From the NCBI RefSeq assembly GCF_041296385.1, contig NC_091020.1, positions 26,035,001 to 26,099,000 of the forward strand: a stretch of 64,000 bases of DNA, in the 5' to 3' direction. This document shows positions 39,121 to 51,400 of the stretch, one piece after another (positions within the stretch are counted from its first letter, which is position 1; each line of letters opens with the position of its first letter). The DNA is from Aphelocoma coerulescens. Taxonomy: Eukaryota; Chordata; Aves; Passeriformes; Corvidae. The position numbers and the translations under genes are program-made. Below the pieces are notes generated by a model. The model was not told the origin of the DNA and ran no database searches. It saw only the letters and a program-made list of their open reading frames with translations.

Positions 39121-41286
39121 TGTCTCCTCCTCTCTGAGTCTTCACCTCAGGTTTATGAAGCGGTCCTTGGGAGGCAGCCTGAAAACTCTTTTCAGCAAAT
39201 CTGCCTCCTCTCAGACTACAATCTACAACACATTTCTCAAAGACACCCGCTGTTGGGAGGAGAGGGTTAAAAGCTGAAGATTGGTGAGAAGGGGGTAGAT
39301 TCCATCAAGTGACTTTTCAGTTGGGAATACTGTAGAATATCAGTTTGGGAAACCCTATATTATGCCTGCTGCTCTTTATCCTCAGTCTCTTTTGAGAAGT
39401 AGAATTTCTGACAGTGCTGATGTTCCCACTTGTGTGTCTCTGCTGCCTGGGTGTTGTTTCAGGATCATCCTCTTTGCAAGAGTAAATAAATTTACTTTTT
39501 GCACTTCAGCCATAGTTTTGTGGTTGTTCTGGTCACCTGCCTGTGTCTATTCACGCACCCACCAACCAGGGTATTTGAATTAATTGCTGTTCTCTCAATA
39601 ATCTGGGAAATAGTAGGAGGGAAATAAATATTTACTTTGTTGAGCGCATTTATCATGAGCCCATCCTTTTCCAAGCAGTTCAAATAACTCCTAAAGTGAA
39701 GATCTTGCACTTTAGATTAATGACATGACTCAGACAGTAGATGAAATGAGTAAAGCAATAAGCATGTCATGCAAGAGAAGCTGACCCATCAAATATGTGC
39801 CATCTGCGTAGAGGATGAGGCTTCAACTTTATTTTCTCATTAACTCTCCTTACAGCAGCAATGAATATGAAGCTAGAGCAAAAACACTGTTGACTGACAC
39901 AAGGAGGCTATGGGTTCAATTATTCAGCCATGCCCCCTATGAATTTCTGGAACCTGAACTTTATGGAAAACAACTGAAGGAGCTGGTAACATCAACATGT
40001 GGTATAAATCCATGCACAAGAAATGACTGTGAAGCATCAAAACACCTATTTTTTTCCAGATGGTTCCTGACTCAGCAGGAAAAATGGTGGCATCAGAAAA
40101 TCAGGCTGCCACTCCAAGTTGATGTAGTTTTGCAAAATAGGCCGCCAATTAAATGTCAAACTGTCTCAAAGGTTAATTGGTTGAAACGGCAAATTTAAAT
40201 GACATGTCTAGATTTGGGAATATCAGAAAGCCTAAATTTCTTTGGTAGATCTGTTCTGTCATTTCCAAACATATCTTTTCTAAATATGCATTTATCAGCT
40301 TTGTACGTATTCTTCAGTTTTTGTACCCACACATATATGCATACACACAAATCAGAAAAGAAAGAAAAGCTTATTCCTACATGTTTCAAATATTAGAGGA
40401 AATGGTGATAGTTCAGAATGTTTTCCAGGAAAATTTCACTTTCTGCTTTAGCATAGCATTAGATCAGCATCTGGCCCTCCTCTGTGGAAGCAGCTGATAA
40501 TTTCCGACAGGAGATTACCTCATTTTCCTCCCAACATTCACTGGCATAAAGACCAGAGGTGTCAAATTATTTTTTTTGGTAAGGCCTTTCCATCAGACAT
40601 TTAGAACTAAAAGCCACATGGAGTATACCAGACACTAATTTGTTATAGCCCTTCATTTAGGCAAACAGATGAAACCCCGCCTGCTTGAGTCTATCCACAT
40701 TTCCTACTGAACACTTCAAAAATGCCTCATGATACAAAAATACCCAGATAGCAGTGCAATAGAAATACTTGGGTAGATAATTTAGTTAGTTTCAAATTGC
40801 TTCTGAATTTGGTCTTTTTTGATGATTTCCATGAAATATCTGGGAATCTTTAAATTTCTTTTCTCAGGCTTTGAAATTCAATAGATCACCTACTGTTTTA
40901 AAATAACTAATCTAATGTTGTGATTAGTTAAAAATCTTTTGCAGGAAAGAGTTGAAACAGAAATAGATGAAAGCATTCTGTCGTCTGTAGGAATTAATAC
41001 AAACTTGCTTCCCCTGTCTGTGATTCCTAATTGAATTCTGTATGAAGCATGTTGTAACCTTTCTCCCAGCACCTGATGGAAATATTTTGTATCTTTGTCC
41101 TACCCTCAAGATCAACACCCACCTTCTGTGTCATGACTCAATAGTGAATAACAAAGGGAATGAGTTATGAAGCCAGAGTAACTGGCTTGACTAATTAATT
41201 CTGTTGTTAAAGTGCTCCTTCCAATGTGGAAGGGAGCAGTGAGTGAGAGAGGGACACTGGAGGGAGAGGGAGAAAGGAAATGGGAG
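39121..41286. other. Unique noncoding DNA, no gene seen
   Basis: This is AT-rich sequence. A 127-codon plus-strand frame (39815-40198) has no recognisable domain and is flanked by ordinary AT-rich DNA. No repeat family is recognised. Confidence 0.6.
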
Positions 41287-41351
41287 CTTCATGAGGAATC
41301 AAATGCTTTGCTTCATGAGGAATCAAATGCTTTGCTTCATGAGGAATCAAA
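41287..41351 (+). repeat. 24-bp minisatellite, about 2.7 copies
   Basis: The unit begins CTTCATGAGGAATCAAATGC and is 24 bases long. Two exact copies (41287-41310 and 41311-41334) are followed by a 17-base partial third copy. The identity of the copies indicates a recent duplication or ongoing length change. Confidence 0.95.
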
Positions 41352-42142
41352 ATGGTTTTATGGTCCATATGACTTACACATTTAAGCTACCTTGTGGGTA
41401 CTAATATATTACTGATTTGGAAATGAGGTAAGAGAAATCTTAGGAGGTCCTGAAGAGCCTGGTGGAGGGAAAGAGAAACAAGATTATCATACTCACTTCT
41501 GATATGAGTGGGAGAAAAAAATAATGCTCATAGGCAAAGAAACTCCAGCTGCTTAACCAGTTTAACTTTTTTAGGCCTGTGCATGGCTAATAATACTTGT
41601 CAGTAGGATGTCTTCTCCTATACATGAAGGTTGTATGAGCAGTGAGGAGTAATCTTTGTAACACTAAAAGTGAAGAGCACAATTCCCTCCTAAGTCTGCT
41701 GCCAGCCGTGATTCATGCATTTAAGTTCTGTTTCAGTAGCATACTCTGAGCTCCCAGGACAGTGTCTCTAACATGTTCAAATGCTTCTCAAAATGGTTTC
41801 AGCAAATCAGACCAATGCTTTTTAAGGCTACAAATAGAACAAAGTGGACCTGCATGAAATACCTGTCCAGCTTTGCCCACAGAACAGATAGGCTTCTTTG
41901 GCTTCCATCGTAACACAGTCAACCTGTAGCAGTTCCCAAGTCAAACTGAATTTGCCTGATTCCCTTCTTTTTGCCTCATAACCCAGGAGACAGAGCACTA
42001 GAGATGCATGGCCATCTTTTTCCTACCCCTTTCTCAGGAGTTTGTGTGGGTGAGGCTGCTCAAGTGCAGCACATTTCACTGTTAGTGAACAACCTTGGTC
42101 CAAGTTTTGCATGAGTGCTACCCAAACAGCACTGGCTTTTTT
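41352..42142. other. Unique noncoding DNA, no gene seen
   Basis: No open frame of note and no recognised repeat are visible in this stretch. Confidence 0.6.
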
Positions 42143-42223
42143 GGTGGTGGTGGTGGTGGTGGTGTTTTTCGGGGTTTTTTTGTGGTTTTTTTTTTTTTTG
42201 TTTGTTTGTTTGTTTTTTTTTGT
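42143..42223 (+). repeat. (GGT)n followed by T-rich/(TTTG)n tract
   Basis: Seven GGT units are followed by GGGG-containing and long T runs and a few TTTG units. GGT repeats can form two-layer G-quadruplexes in vitro. Overlapping frames of 75-84 codons here read as runs of Gly, Val and Phe and are artefacts of the repeat. Confidence 0.9.
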
Positions 42224-42738
42224 GGAGAAGGGCCTAAAAGAGGAACAGAACAATGGAAATCAAAGCAATTCAGAGGGGATTTTTCCAACTGCTTCTCAGA
42301 AACACATCAGGCATGTTCCTAATAGCAAAGTGTGCAGCAGGCTGAGATGCTTACCTTTCTCCTAAGTCTCATACATCATACGTGTTTAAATAAATAATGA
42401 AAAAAACAACAACCTGAAAAAAACCAAAATCCCCACAAAAATCTTGTTATTGAAGTTCATATCATTCTAAGTACATTCATTATCCTACAGAAAGTGCTGA
42501 GGACATTTACTTGTGTGCTGAAATGTATAATCAATTTTTCATCCAATACACACAGCAACAAATCAAAGGAAAAATCAGCTCTGATAACCTTTAATTGAGG
42601 AGGGTTATTACTGAAACAAACACAAAAGCATTTCTGATTCGGGTTGAACATAACATTTTGAAAAACACATCACTTTCTTATCCTATGCTTGTAGAGAAAG
42701 CTAAAGTAATTTTTTGGTGTATTAATAATCCATTGGAA
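42224..42738. other. Unique noncoding DNA, no gene seen
   Basis: This is AT-rich sequence with short A-rich and CAA-rich words near 42400-42440. No gene or repeat family is recognised. Confidence 0.6.
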
Positions 42739-42781
42739 TTCTCTGACCTGGTAACCCTTGTTTGGTTACCAGGTCAGAGAA
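42739..42781. repeat. Perfect 18-bp inverted repeat, 7-nt loop
   Basis: The arm TTCTCTGACCTGGTAACC (42739-42756) is followed by CTTGTTT and its exact reverse complement (42764-42781). Pairing stops abruptly on the outer side. It is the longest perfect hairpin I found in the window. It is too short for a typical animal microRNA precursor and has no terminal features of a known DNA transposon. Each arm contains a TGACCT/AGGTCA nuclear-receptor half-site word. Confidence 0.95.
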
Positions 42782-45700
42782 CAGTTAGTACAGTCACATT
42801 GTAAACTCTATTCCCAGGTTTAATCCTTCCTGGCATTTCCCTACCTGGGAACATTATAGACAGGAGGTATCAAATCTGACAACATTTTATTTATCATAGA
42901 CAAGCTGTTTCTGAGTTCTACCTGAAAACCCATGGCCAGGAAAAGACATCTCCCAAAATAAAATGGGAAGAGCTCACTGATAAGAGGAAACTCATGTAGG
43001 TGGATTGAAAATCATGTCATTAAATTGCTATGTCTTCTACATTCCTTATGTCTTTGCAACTTTACATTTCAAATTGTTATCAATAATCATCTTGTATATC
43101 TTAGCTTTTGAGCTAGACCTATACTTTGCAAGACCTTTTGTGGAACTAGAAAAGATCCCAGACATTCTTTTTGTCCAGGTAGGCATTGCACATCTCTTTC
43201 CCCTTTCCTTGTGGCTGCAGGTGGTATGGTGCTAAGCATGTCCTTCTCTTCATTTCCAGTGAATGTTTTTAATTTTCAAGTCTATTCCACTTTAAGAACA
43301 GTGAGTTTTTCAAAGCTGAGCCCCATAGCCAGATATTCAGCATATCATAACTAATTCAACATAATATCTGTAATGTTTATCAATTGACAAATGTACACTC
43401 AGAAGTACTCAGAACTAATATTGTAACTGTGATTTGAAACAGATTGAGGAAGATACTATGTACTGACTTTATGAAAAGAATTTGGGCTTGTTTCATAATG
43501 TTACTATTCTTTTGTTGGTAAACTTTTTTCAGTGTCAAATTTTGGACTTTTCCATCCTGTTGAATCAGACCAACCATGTCTTCAAAATTACTGACAAAAG
43601 TTGCTGTCTGCAGTGCATTTCCTACTAAATCCCTACTAATCCTCAAAATCTCTTGAGACTTTGTCCTTTTCACCTTCTCTCTCAAAAAATACCGCTGAAG
43701 CCAGTAGTTTGATAATTGAGGACTTTCTTTCTTTTCAGAGGAGTGTTTTATTTTTGCCATCATAACAAATGAACTTTGCTGGTAAGCGCTGGAAACAAAC
43801 TTCAGGCAGGTATTGACCAGGAAATTCTTTCAAATGTGCTTCACTGTGAGCTGGATCTTTGGCTGGTACAAATGGAAAGGCTTCCTGCAAAGCTTGCAGA
43901 ACTGTCACAGCTGCAAATCTGGAGCAGAACTAGCTCCTAGTGAATGAAGAATTGTTCTCCACAGTGTGTTCTGCAATGTTTTAGCTGCAACTATTCTTCA
44001 ATGTCCATTTTGTGCTAAGACTAGTTTGTTGGTTTTTTTTTTTCTCCAACTCCCTCATTGATCAGACAAAGTGTTGCTTGTAATTAAGTTTGGTATCTAC
44101 TAGAGATATGTAGCAAGTGGAACATTATTTGTTATTTCTCCTGATGAGGTGCAATGTATGGGATTTGGAGGCAGTCATAAGGAAAGCACAGCACAGAAAT
44201 GTACTGACATGCTGCAGAGAAAAGAAAGAGAGCAGATCGAGACAGAAATTCCTTTCCAGAGTTTATTGGCAAAAACATTTTCTTTTTGTGTTTACCTCCT
44301 TCTGAAAGCTAATGCTTGCATTCTTTCAATGTAACACCATTTTCAGCTCTTAGGGCCCTAGGATTTTAGCAGTAGCTCATTCCCCCTTGCTCTGTTTTTA
44401 GGATGCTTTGGGTTTGTTTGGGGACCTTTTTTTTCTTCTATGGTCTTTTGAGAAAACACTCCATTTTCTTTAGTCTGTATTTGCCTGTGTGCAGGGCATC
44501 TGCTTTATAGCTGAATGTACATGGAGAGGCTGGGGTTTGTAGGTTTATTTTAAATGATGTGTGGACTTGCTAATTCAGTTTGTTTTCCCCTGTGCTTATT
44601 TCCCATATAATTCCTCACTACAGGAGTCAGGTATAATTGTTCCCCTTTGTCTATTTTCCTCACAGCCGACAGGAGGTAAAGTTTCTGCTCAACGGAATTG
44701 CTCTCTCAACCATGTTTTGTTTGTCCATTCTAAACCTAGAGGATTCAGATGAGGGAGGCAAAGGAGACACAACATTCTTCCTGCTTTTCCTTGGCCAAGC
44801 TGTATCCCTAACATAGACACTCCATGTGCAGGTGTCCTACCAAGTCTCCTAGCCTCAACCACATGCAAGGGATGATGAAGACTTGTCTTCTCTATCATGC
44901 CATTGCTTAGAGATATCTGCAGGGTGGGAGAGAAGGATTTCTTTGTAGCTAGCTATTTAAGTCTGTGGGAGTCTTAAGGTTTTCCATCTCCATTGAAAAC
45001 ACAAGCTTTTTTAACAGGAGGCAACTTTTCATGTCATGTGCCCCATTTGCAGTGATCACACTAAATGATTTTTTACCATTTTTACTAAATGATTTTTAGG
45101 ACCATTTTTAAAAATCTAGCAGAATCATACATCAAAGAAGATGTGGTTTCACAGCTCAAACCAGCTTTCTCAAGGGTTTCAGTAGGGTCCCAGAATGATT
45201 TTGTTTTGTGTAACAGCACTGAAATTCCTTTGTTCTTTGGTCCCTTTTATCTACCAGGAGTATGTGGGAGAGCCTCAGAAATTTCTTATCTCAATTTGTA
45301 TTTAGGGTCTTGAAATTCTTCTTCATTAAAAGCTGCATTGATCTTCTGGATGTGATTACATCTGTCTTCCTGTAATTATTAATTTCTTAATAGCTTTATG
45401 AAGGGCTCCTTATTCCATCTTAAGTGCCATTTGGATGCCCTTTTTCCTCTTGCACAGATTGAATCAGTAATAATAAAGCTTACAGAAATTCAGCAAGTGC
45501 TCTACAGATATTGCCTGCAGTGATGGTTTCACTCACCTGTGAAATGCAGCCATCTCTGGAGTGGAAACCACTGAATATTTTAACAAAATCTTTATGCAAG
45601 AACAGAATTAAGAAGTGTACATAACTAGCTCATTTTCGTATCAAACTTCTGGGTTTAAGAACTTTCTAGATTTTTGTCATTTCCAACTTTGGAAATGTAA

Positions 45701-47045
45701 CTTGAAGGGTCCTTCTCAAGAGAAGGATTTTCCTCATGATCTGATATCCCGATGACCTGTCTCATCTTGGAGACATTCAGCAGTTTTTGTGTCTTTGTAA
45801 CTATGGTGACCAGGTCAACCAGTTGATTTTACCTAGTTCATTTAATACTTTTTTGACCATGTGGCAAACTGAAAGCTACTCATTCTCTGAATGGGAAAAG
45901 GGGAGTTGCTTGTAACTCAGACAGAGAGGAATGGCCTCTACTCACTGCCTGCAATCCATTGGTGCTGTTTCTCTTATCAAATTGCCTGACATAGCTGCAA
46001 TTTTTTAGCTCATAGTTAATGGTTTTGCCACGTCTCATAAAAATTCTTTAGGGCTCCTGGAGGAATATAATAAGTGTTCAGAATAATTTGATAGAAACAC
46101 ACCTATGGATTGATCAAGAAGGTTCCTTACTTTCCTTTTCTTCTTCAATTTCTTTTTGGATTTTTGGGATTTGGGTTTTTTGGTTGGTTGATTTTTATCT
46201 TCTCAAAATAATTCCTACTGATTTCCACTCTGCATGTTGCTGCCCAAGGGATGAAAGCAGTAAATGAATCTGTGAAATTTTCTTCCCCTGTGTGGGCACA
46301 ATATGCTTCCAATCACTCAGAAAGGGTGAAGATTTCTCAGGGGGTGAGTTCCCCCTTCATTTTCCCTGCTATCAGCAGGAGTGTAATTCCAGGAGTCAGC
46401 AGGCATAACCACCACTGGCAAATACACTGTGCTTTGTGTCCAGCCCCTCAAATCCTTCCCTTGGCCAACAATGAGGGGAGCAGCCTCAAACCCTGCAGCC
46501 CAGCTGGCTGCAGAAAGCACCTGTGGGTAAATCAAAGTGACATTGATCCTCTGCCGTGCTGCTCCCTTGCAGAACACTGGCCTTCAGCATCAGCCTGGCA
46601 GTGTGGATGGGCTGTCACAGGCATTGGGATACCTCGGGGAAGAAAGTAAAGCCTGGAATAGAGAAGGCAGTGATCAAGTCTGAGTTGCACTACATGCATG
46701 TGGTTTGAGGGAGACGATTAATGTTAGGATTTAGATGGTGGTGGGTGGTCCATCTGGCAATGGATGTGCTCACCATCTTGCTAAGAGCATATGTTTGCAG
46801 TCAGTGAGGGTTTAACAGGTAGTTCAGTCCCTGGTCTCACTGTTAAATCTTCACTTGTGGAGGCCCTTCCCAAGACACAGACTGCTCTCAAAATTCTCTT
46901 GTGCTAATAGCCCTATTCCACATTTTTCCATGAAAGGCATGGAAGGCAAGAAGATGAAAACAAACATCCATCATACCTTCATAATTTATTACAGCCACCA
47001 GCTGGCTCTAATGCCATTCTGGCACTGGGTTTAATGCCAGAAGTA
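42782..47045. other. Unique noncoding DNA with a coding-like minus-strand stretch
   Basis: Mostly AT-rich unique DNA. A minus-strand frame of 127 codons (43380-43763) is joined on its upstream side by about 60 open codons in another frame (about 43745-43925). Its residue mix is unusually rich in Lys, Gln, Glu and Asp for a chance frame. I do not recognise the protein. A 132-codon plus-strand frame (46251-46649) lies in a GC-richer patch and looks like chance. Confidence 0.45.
45061..45110 (+). repeat. Imperfect tandem duplication, 24-26 bp unit
   Basis: A unit starting CTAAATGATTTTT and ending ACCATTTTTA occurs twice in a row, with small differences in the middle. Confidence 0.85.
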
Positions 47046-47192
47046 TAGAATCATAGAATAGTTTGGGTTGGAAGCACCTGAAAAATCATCTGGTTCCAAC
47101 TCCCAGCTATGGACCGGGACATCTTCCTCTAGAGCAGGTTGCTCAAAGCCCCATCCAACTTGTCTTTGAACACTTCCAAGGATGGTGCATCC
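47046..47192 (-). mobile_element. CR1 retrotransposon 3' fragment
   Basis: Read on the plus strand it begins AGAATCATAGAATAG, then GTTTGGGTTGGAAG, later TTGCTCAAAGCCCCATCCAA and TTTGAACACTTCCAAGGATG. These are hallmark words of the reverse complement of the avian CR1 3' untranslated end. The 3' end of the element is therefore at 47046 and it is truncated at its 5' end near 47192. It has no coding part. Several changes from the consensus I remember suggest an old copy. Confidence 0.92.
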
Positions 47193-48378
47193 CTGTATAG
47201 ACAGGTAAAATCAGTACAGTCATACTTATTTGAAATTGTTTAGGTCACAAAACACTACCAAACTGTTGCAGGTGCAACATGCCTGAGAAGCTGCACCTCC
47301 TGCCCCACCCCGAGATGCACAGTGTGACAGCCAAGTTGTTGTGTTGAACACGGAACTTGCAGCCCAGCATGAGGCTGGATAACTGCACTACAAAACCATC
47401 ACTACTGCCCGAGCTGGCACTGAAAGGCAGCAACTGTCTCTGCTGCCCAACCCGCTAACCTTTGGGAAATGTATCTGATGTGCATCTGTGTTATAAATAC
47501 CAGTTTTAGTGCTTTAAACCAGTTCAAAAATTTGGCAACAAAGAGTTCTTTGAAATTTTCTTTCTTCTTCTTACTGCAGTAATTATACCAAGTTACACAC
47601 ACAGAAAAAGTATAAATACTCTTTTAAAATGCCTTGGGACAAATAGATTTCCTTTTGCATCCCTACAGCCTTTAAACAAACAGAACTATTGCCTGCCCTT
47701 TGTTTGGCTTCCCCTGCTGATATCAGTGAGGTTTTCATCTGACTCGGCTTTAATTTCCAGTGAGATTCTTTCTCTTTAAACTTCAGGGAATGCAAAACTC
47801 TGGTAGTTTACTGATCCATGGTACAGTGCAAGGACAGGATTTTCTGCCATTCTAATAGTTCCTACTCAAACAACTGGGGTTATGGCTGCTTTTAAGGATG
47901 CCTGCCTGTTTTGTTTGATTTTTTTCCCAGAGAGATGTTTTGTTCTTTGTCTGTGCTCTAAATACCGAGAAAAGCCGTGCAAATCAGCACCAGCTTAAGG
48001 GAAGTGGCACTCAGGTGAGCCTGAATAAGGTATCCTGAAGCCTTATTTCATGAAGCCTTATTACCTTGAGCTCACAGCAACCCTTCAGCATCCAAGTTCA
48101 AGCGCACACAGGGAGAGCTTCTGTCTCAGGAAAAGAGCTTCTTACCCTATTAGCTATTCCCAACTGCATTCTGTCTCACTGACTGTCTTACTGATGGTCT
48201 TTTTGGCATGGATTCAGGTAGGAGCACAGTCATCCTGGTGTTTCCTGGTGCTAAAGTGTCCAGGAGAACCGGCAGCAATTTTGAGCCTGTCCTTGAAATG
48301 GTATTCCATTCCACCCCATTGACCATCTCTTAGCTCACTGAAATTTACTTTTGTTTCTCTTAGCTATTCTAATAAATT
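47193..48378. other. Unique noncoding DNA, no gene seen
   Basis: This sequence has mixed composition, with frames of at most 90 codons (48050-48322, plus strand). A 12-base word is repeated 15 bases apart at 48036-48062. Confidence 0.6.
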
Positions 48379-48454
48379 TGGGGTTATTTTTAGGGGTTTT
48401 TTGGTTGTTTTTTTTGAGGAGAGGGAGTGTTATTTTTTTTTTTATTTTTTTAAT
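48379..48454 (+). repeat. T-rich low-complexity tract
   Basis: This stretch has long T runs mixed with GGGG and GGTTG words and contains no gene. Confidence 0.8.
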
Positions 48455-51400
48455 TACGAGACTATTAAACAATTGCCATAAGCAATATGAGGCTGTTGTT
48501 GAATACTGAATTTTTGGATGCTTTAAAAAAATTTTTAATCTGGGAATACACATAATATTTTTAGTATTTTTAATGGGGGTTCAGGTGCTTTTAATAGCCA
48601 AGACTTACACTTGTGTTAGCACTAAAAAACCAGTATTGCTCTACTTTGCATCGTGTATATCAATGTAGTTCCATAAAAGATAGATGCTTTCTTTTGTTTA
48701 GATGCAGTGCAAGGCATTGTTTTCAATGTGTATTCAGATTAGGAGTGAGTCCCTGTGTGTTTGAAGACAAAAATGAGTCAATGCCATTGGCTGTTTGATT
48801 TCTGGTCCTGCTTCTGCTGTTGAGCCACAATGTGCACATGTAAGCCATCCTCACCCTCCCCCTACCTCTGCCTAATCTTCCAGAGGGAAGGACTGAGCAG
48901 CACTGTTACAAACGTGTCAGGAAGTAGGGTTTTGAGGGAATTACATTTACTTTTGTTCTAATCAATACTAAAACCAGAAAACCCTGGGGGCAAAGGAGGA
49001 AAATTGTGTTATGCTTGAATGGATTTAAAAATGGAAAGAAAAAATCACAAGTTATTTCAGCGTTCGATGTTACATTTAAAATTTGCAGAATATATACCCA
49101 GAAATCAGTTTGAAATGAAAAATCAAAGAAGCTTTGTCACACATTTCCATTACATATTACCAAACCTTCCCCAGGGAAATCTCAGCTGAGCAGGGCATGA
49201 GGTAATTCTGAGCAGATATAAATTCTATTCCTACAAAAGTACATTTTGCAATTCCTACTTCATTTCATCTATAGTTTCTTGAGCAGAACCAATCTAATCA
49301 CAACACTTAGATTGACAGGATCTACAAGTATTGTCATAGTAATAATAATAATAATAACTAAAAAGACTGCATCAAGTGTCTGCTTGTTTAGCCATACAAT
49401 TCTTGTGGTATGTTTTAATCCTTTTGCTGCTGTCTCAGTTCTTAACAATGCTAGAAAGCATCATCTGCAACTAAATATTTCTCAGTCCTAAAATCAACTT
49501 CATATAATGAAAGCAACCCTGGAGATAGCCATTGAGGTCATTCTTCAGTGTTTCATCACAAAGCTTTTTGTATTTACTCCCAATATTACTTTGCTTTATT
49601 GTGTTCTTGTCATTGCAGTTATATGCTTCACATGTTTTCATTGGAATATAATCCTCTTCTATGTGGATTTGTACAAGCCAGCTTTTGCAAATGCAATTTA
49701 TTTTTCAATTGTTTTATCAAAGAGCAGAGTCATCTACCTGGAATAGATGATCTCATTAGGAAATGAAAACTTTTAGCTTTTAGAACACGGCTCATATTAT
49801 TTTTAGTCAAGTCTTTCCCTTTTTTTTCATGCCAAACACATCACATAATATAATGAATTATGCACACAGATGATGAACTGGTACCAAGTCACCTTTCTTC
49901 TGTGTAACAGATAGTTTCACTTTGTGCATACAGTGGTCTGTCTTCCTGTTGATGTATCCTTGGATAGGGAAGAAATTTATGGCAGTCCTGCTGAAAAGGC
50001 TAATGGAAGTCACAAGCATTTTCCTGCTCTCTGGCAGGTTTCTTGGAACCAAGAATGAAATTGGAAAGTGCCCTGTCTTGTAATGATGCATTTAAAGTAA
50101 ATCCTTAAGAATTTTCAGCCATTTCATCTCTGAAACTTTGACTGATTTCAGCTACTGCAGAAAAGTGATTCATATAAGGGAATTTTAACAAGAGTTAGGC
50201 AAGCAGAATTTTGGAATTAATTCATTAACAAGACTCATCTCATTTAGGAGTTTTGCATATTAATCAACTCAACATTTTACCTCCATTTTTTCCCTATCCA
50301 TTTCCACTGTGGTATGAGTGTACTTTTGAAACTCTTCCTGACTCATTTTTATCTTGTTAAATTTCTTCAGCTCTAGAGAAAAAATATTGGCTCTTCAGCT
50401 GTAGTACTGCATTTTTAAACAAATGGTGCATATTTTTCTCCCAAGGCTTCTAGATGTTTTAACTCTCTTTTCCTTTTAATGAAGCAAGCCAACTGTACAC
50501 TTTTAAGTGGAGTTTGAGATACTTTGGCAATGTGATGAGTGCAACTGTTGTAATTTTACTTGGTGTGTTTTTCTGGACCAAGTTCAGACCTGACAGCCTG
50601 TGAACCTTGGTGATAGTCAGACCCAAAAGCTCAGATGCTAAGAGTGTTTTGTTTACCATAACCTTGATAAACATGGCTATGTTAGATGCATTGTTATAGT
50701 GTCCTGCTCTGTATCAGGAAATGTGAATTTAATTTTCACTTCATATCTCCTTGAAGAGGAAAACTCAGCTTCTTTTCCATGCATCTACTATTGGGATGAC
50801 TGGAATCCCAAAACATAGTGAAGCACTTTTCAGGATTATGACTTTTTGGCCCATATTTGCTAAAATAATTTGGTGTACTTACAAAATTGGACAAGTGTGT
50901 TAGGTTCCTTCCCATTACCAAAATCATTTTGGTACCAAAGGGCTAAATCATTTCATGAGCTTAGTCTTTTTTTTCCAGTCTTTCAGCTCCCTGCTTGGAT
51001 TTTTTTTTTTAATGAAGTTAGTAGCAGGTTTTATAGTCACAGAAGGGTTGTCAGTATAGATAGATACATTAGAGATTATGAGACGGTCTCAGTGAAGTGG
51101 TCCCTGCAAATTTCTTCTCTGAGTGTAATTAATATATTCTGCAAGGCAACTGTGCTTATGCTCATTTTAACTTGTTTTGCAGTAGAAGAAGAATTAAATG
51201 TGTGCTTAATCTGAAGCTCATGTTCAAGTGCTTTGTTGAATCAGGCTCTGTAATAACATTACAGTCTCTTCTAAATAGTATTTCCCTGTTCCTGTGTTCC
51301 TGACTAGATTGAGCAATGTACTGTTTAATTACATCAGAGCCACTGAATATTGGCATTCAGTTCAACCCCAGGTAGTCCTTCTGATTTCACTGTCCCCTTA

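Noticed and set aside
39815..40198. 127-codon plus-strand frame as a gene
   Set aside because: No domain, no splice context and no start context stand out. A few frames of this length are expected by chance in AT-rich DNA of this size.
42095..42365. 75- and 84-codon frames rich in Gly, Val and Phe
   Set aside because: They are translations of the GGT and poly-T tract.
42739..42781. microRNA precursor
   Set aside because: Eighteen pairs is shorter than the roughly 30-pair stem of animal precursors, and pairing does not extend outward.
46251..46649. 132-codon plus-strand frame as a gene
   Set aside because: It lies in a locally GC-richer patch with an opposing 86-codon frame, which points to stop-codon scarcity and not to coding.
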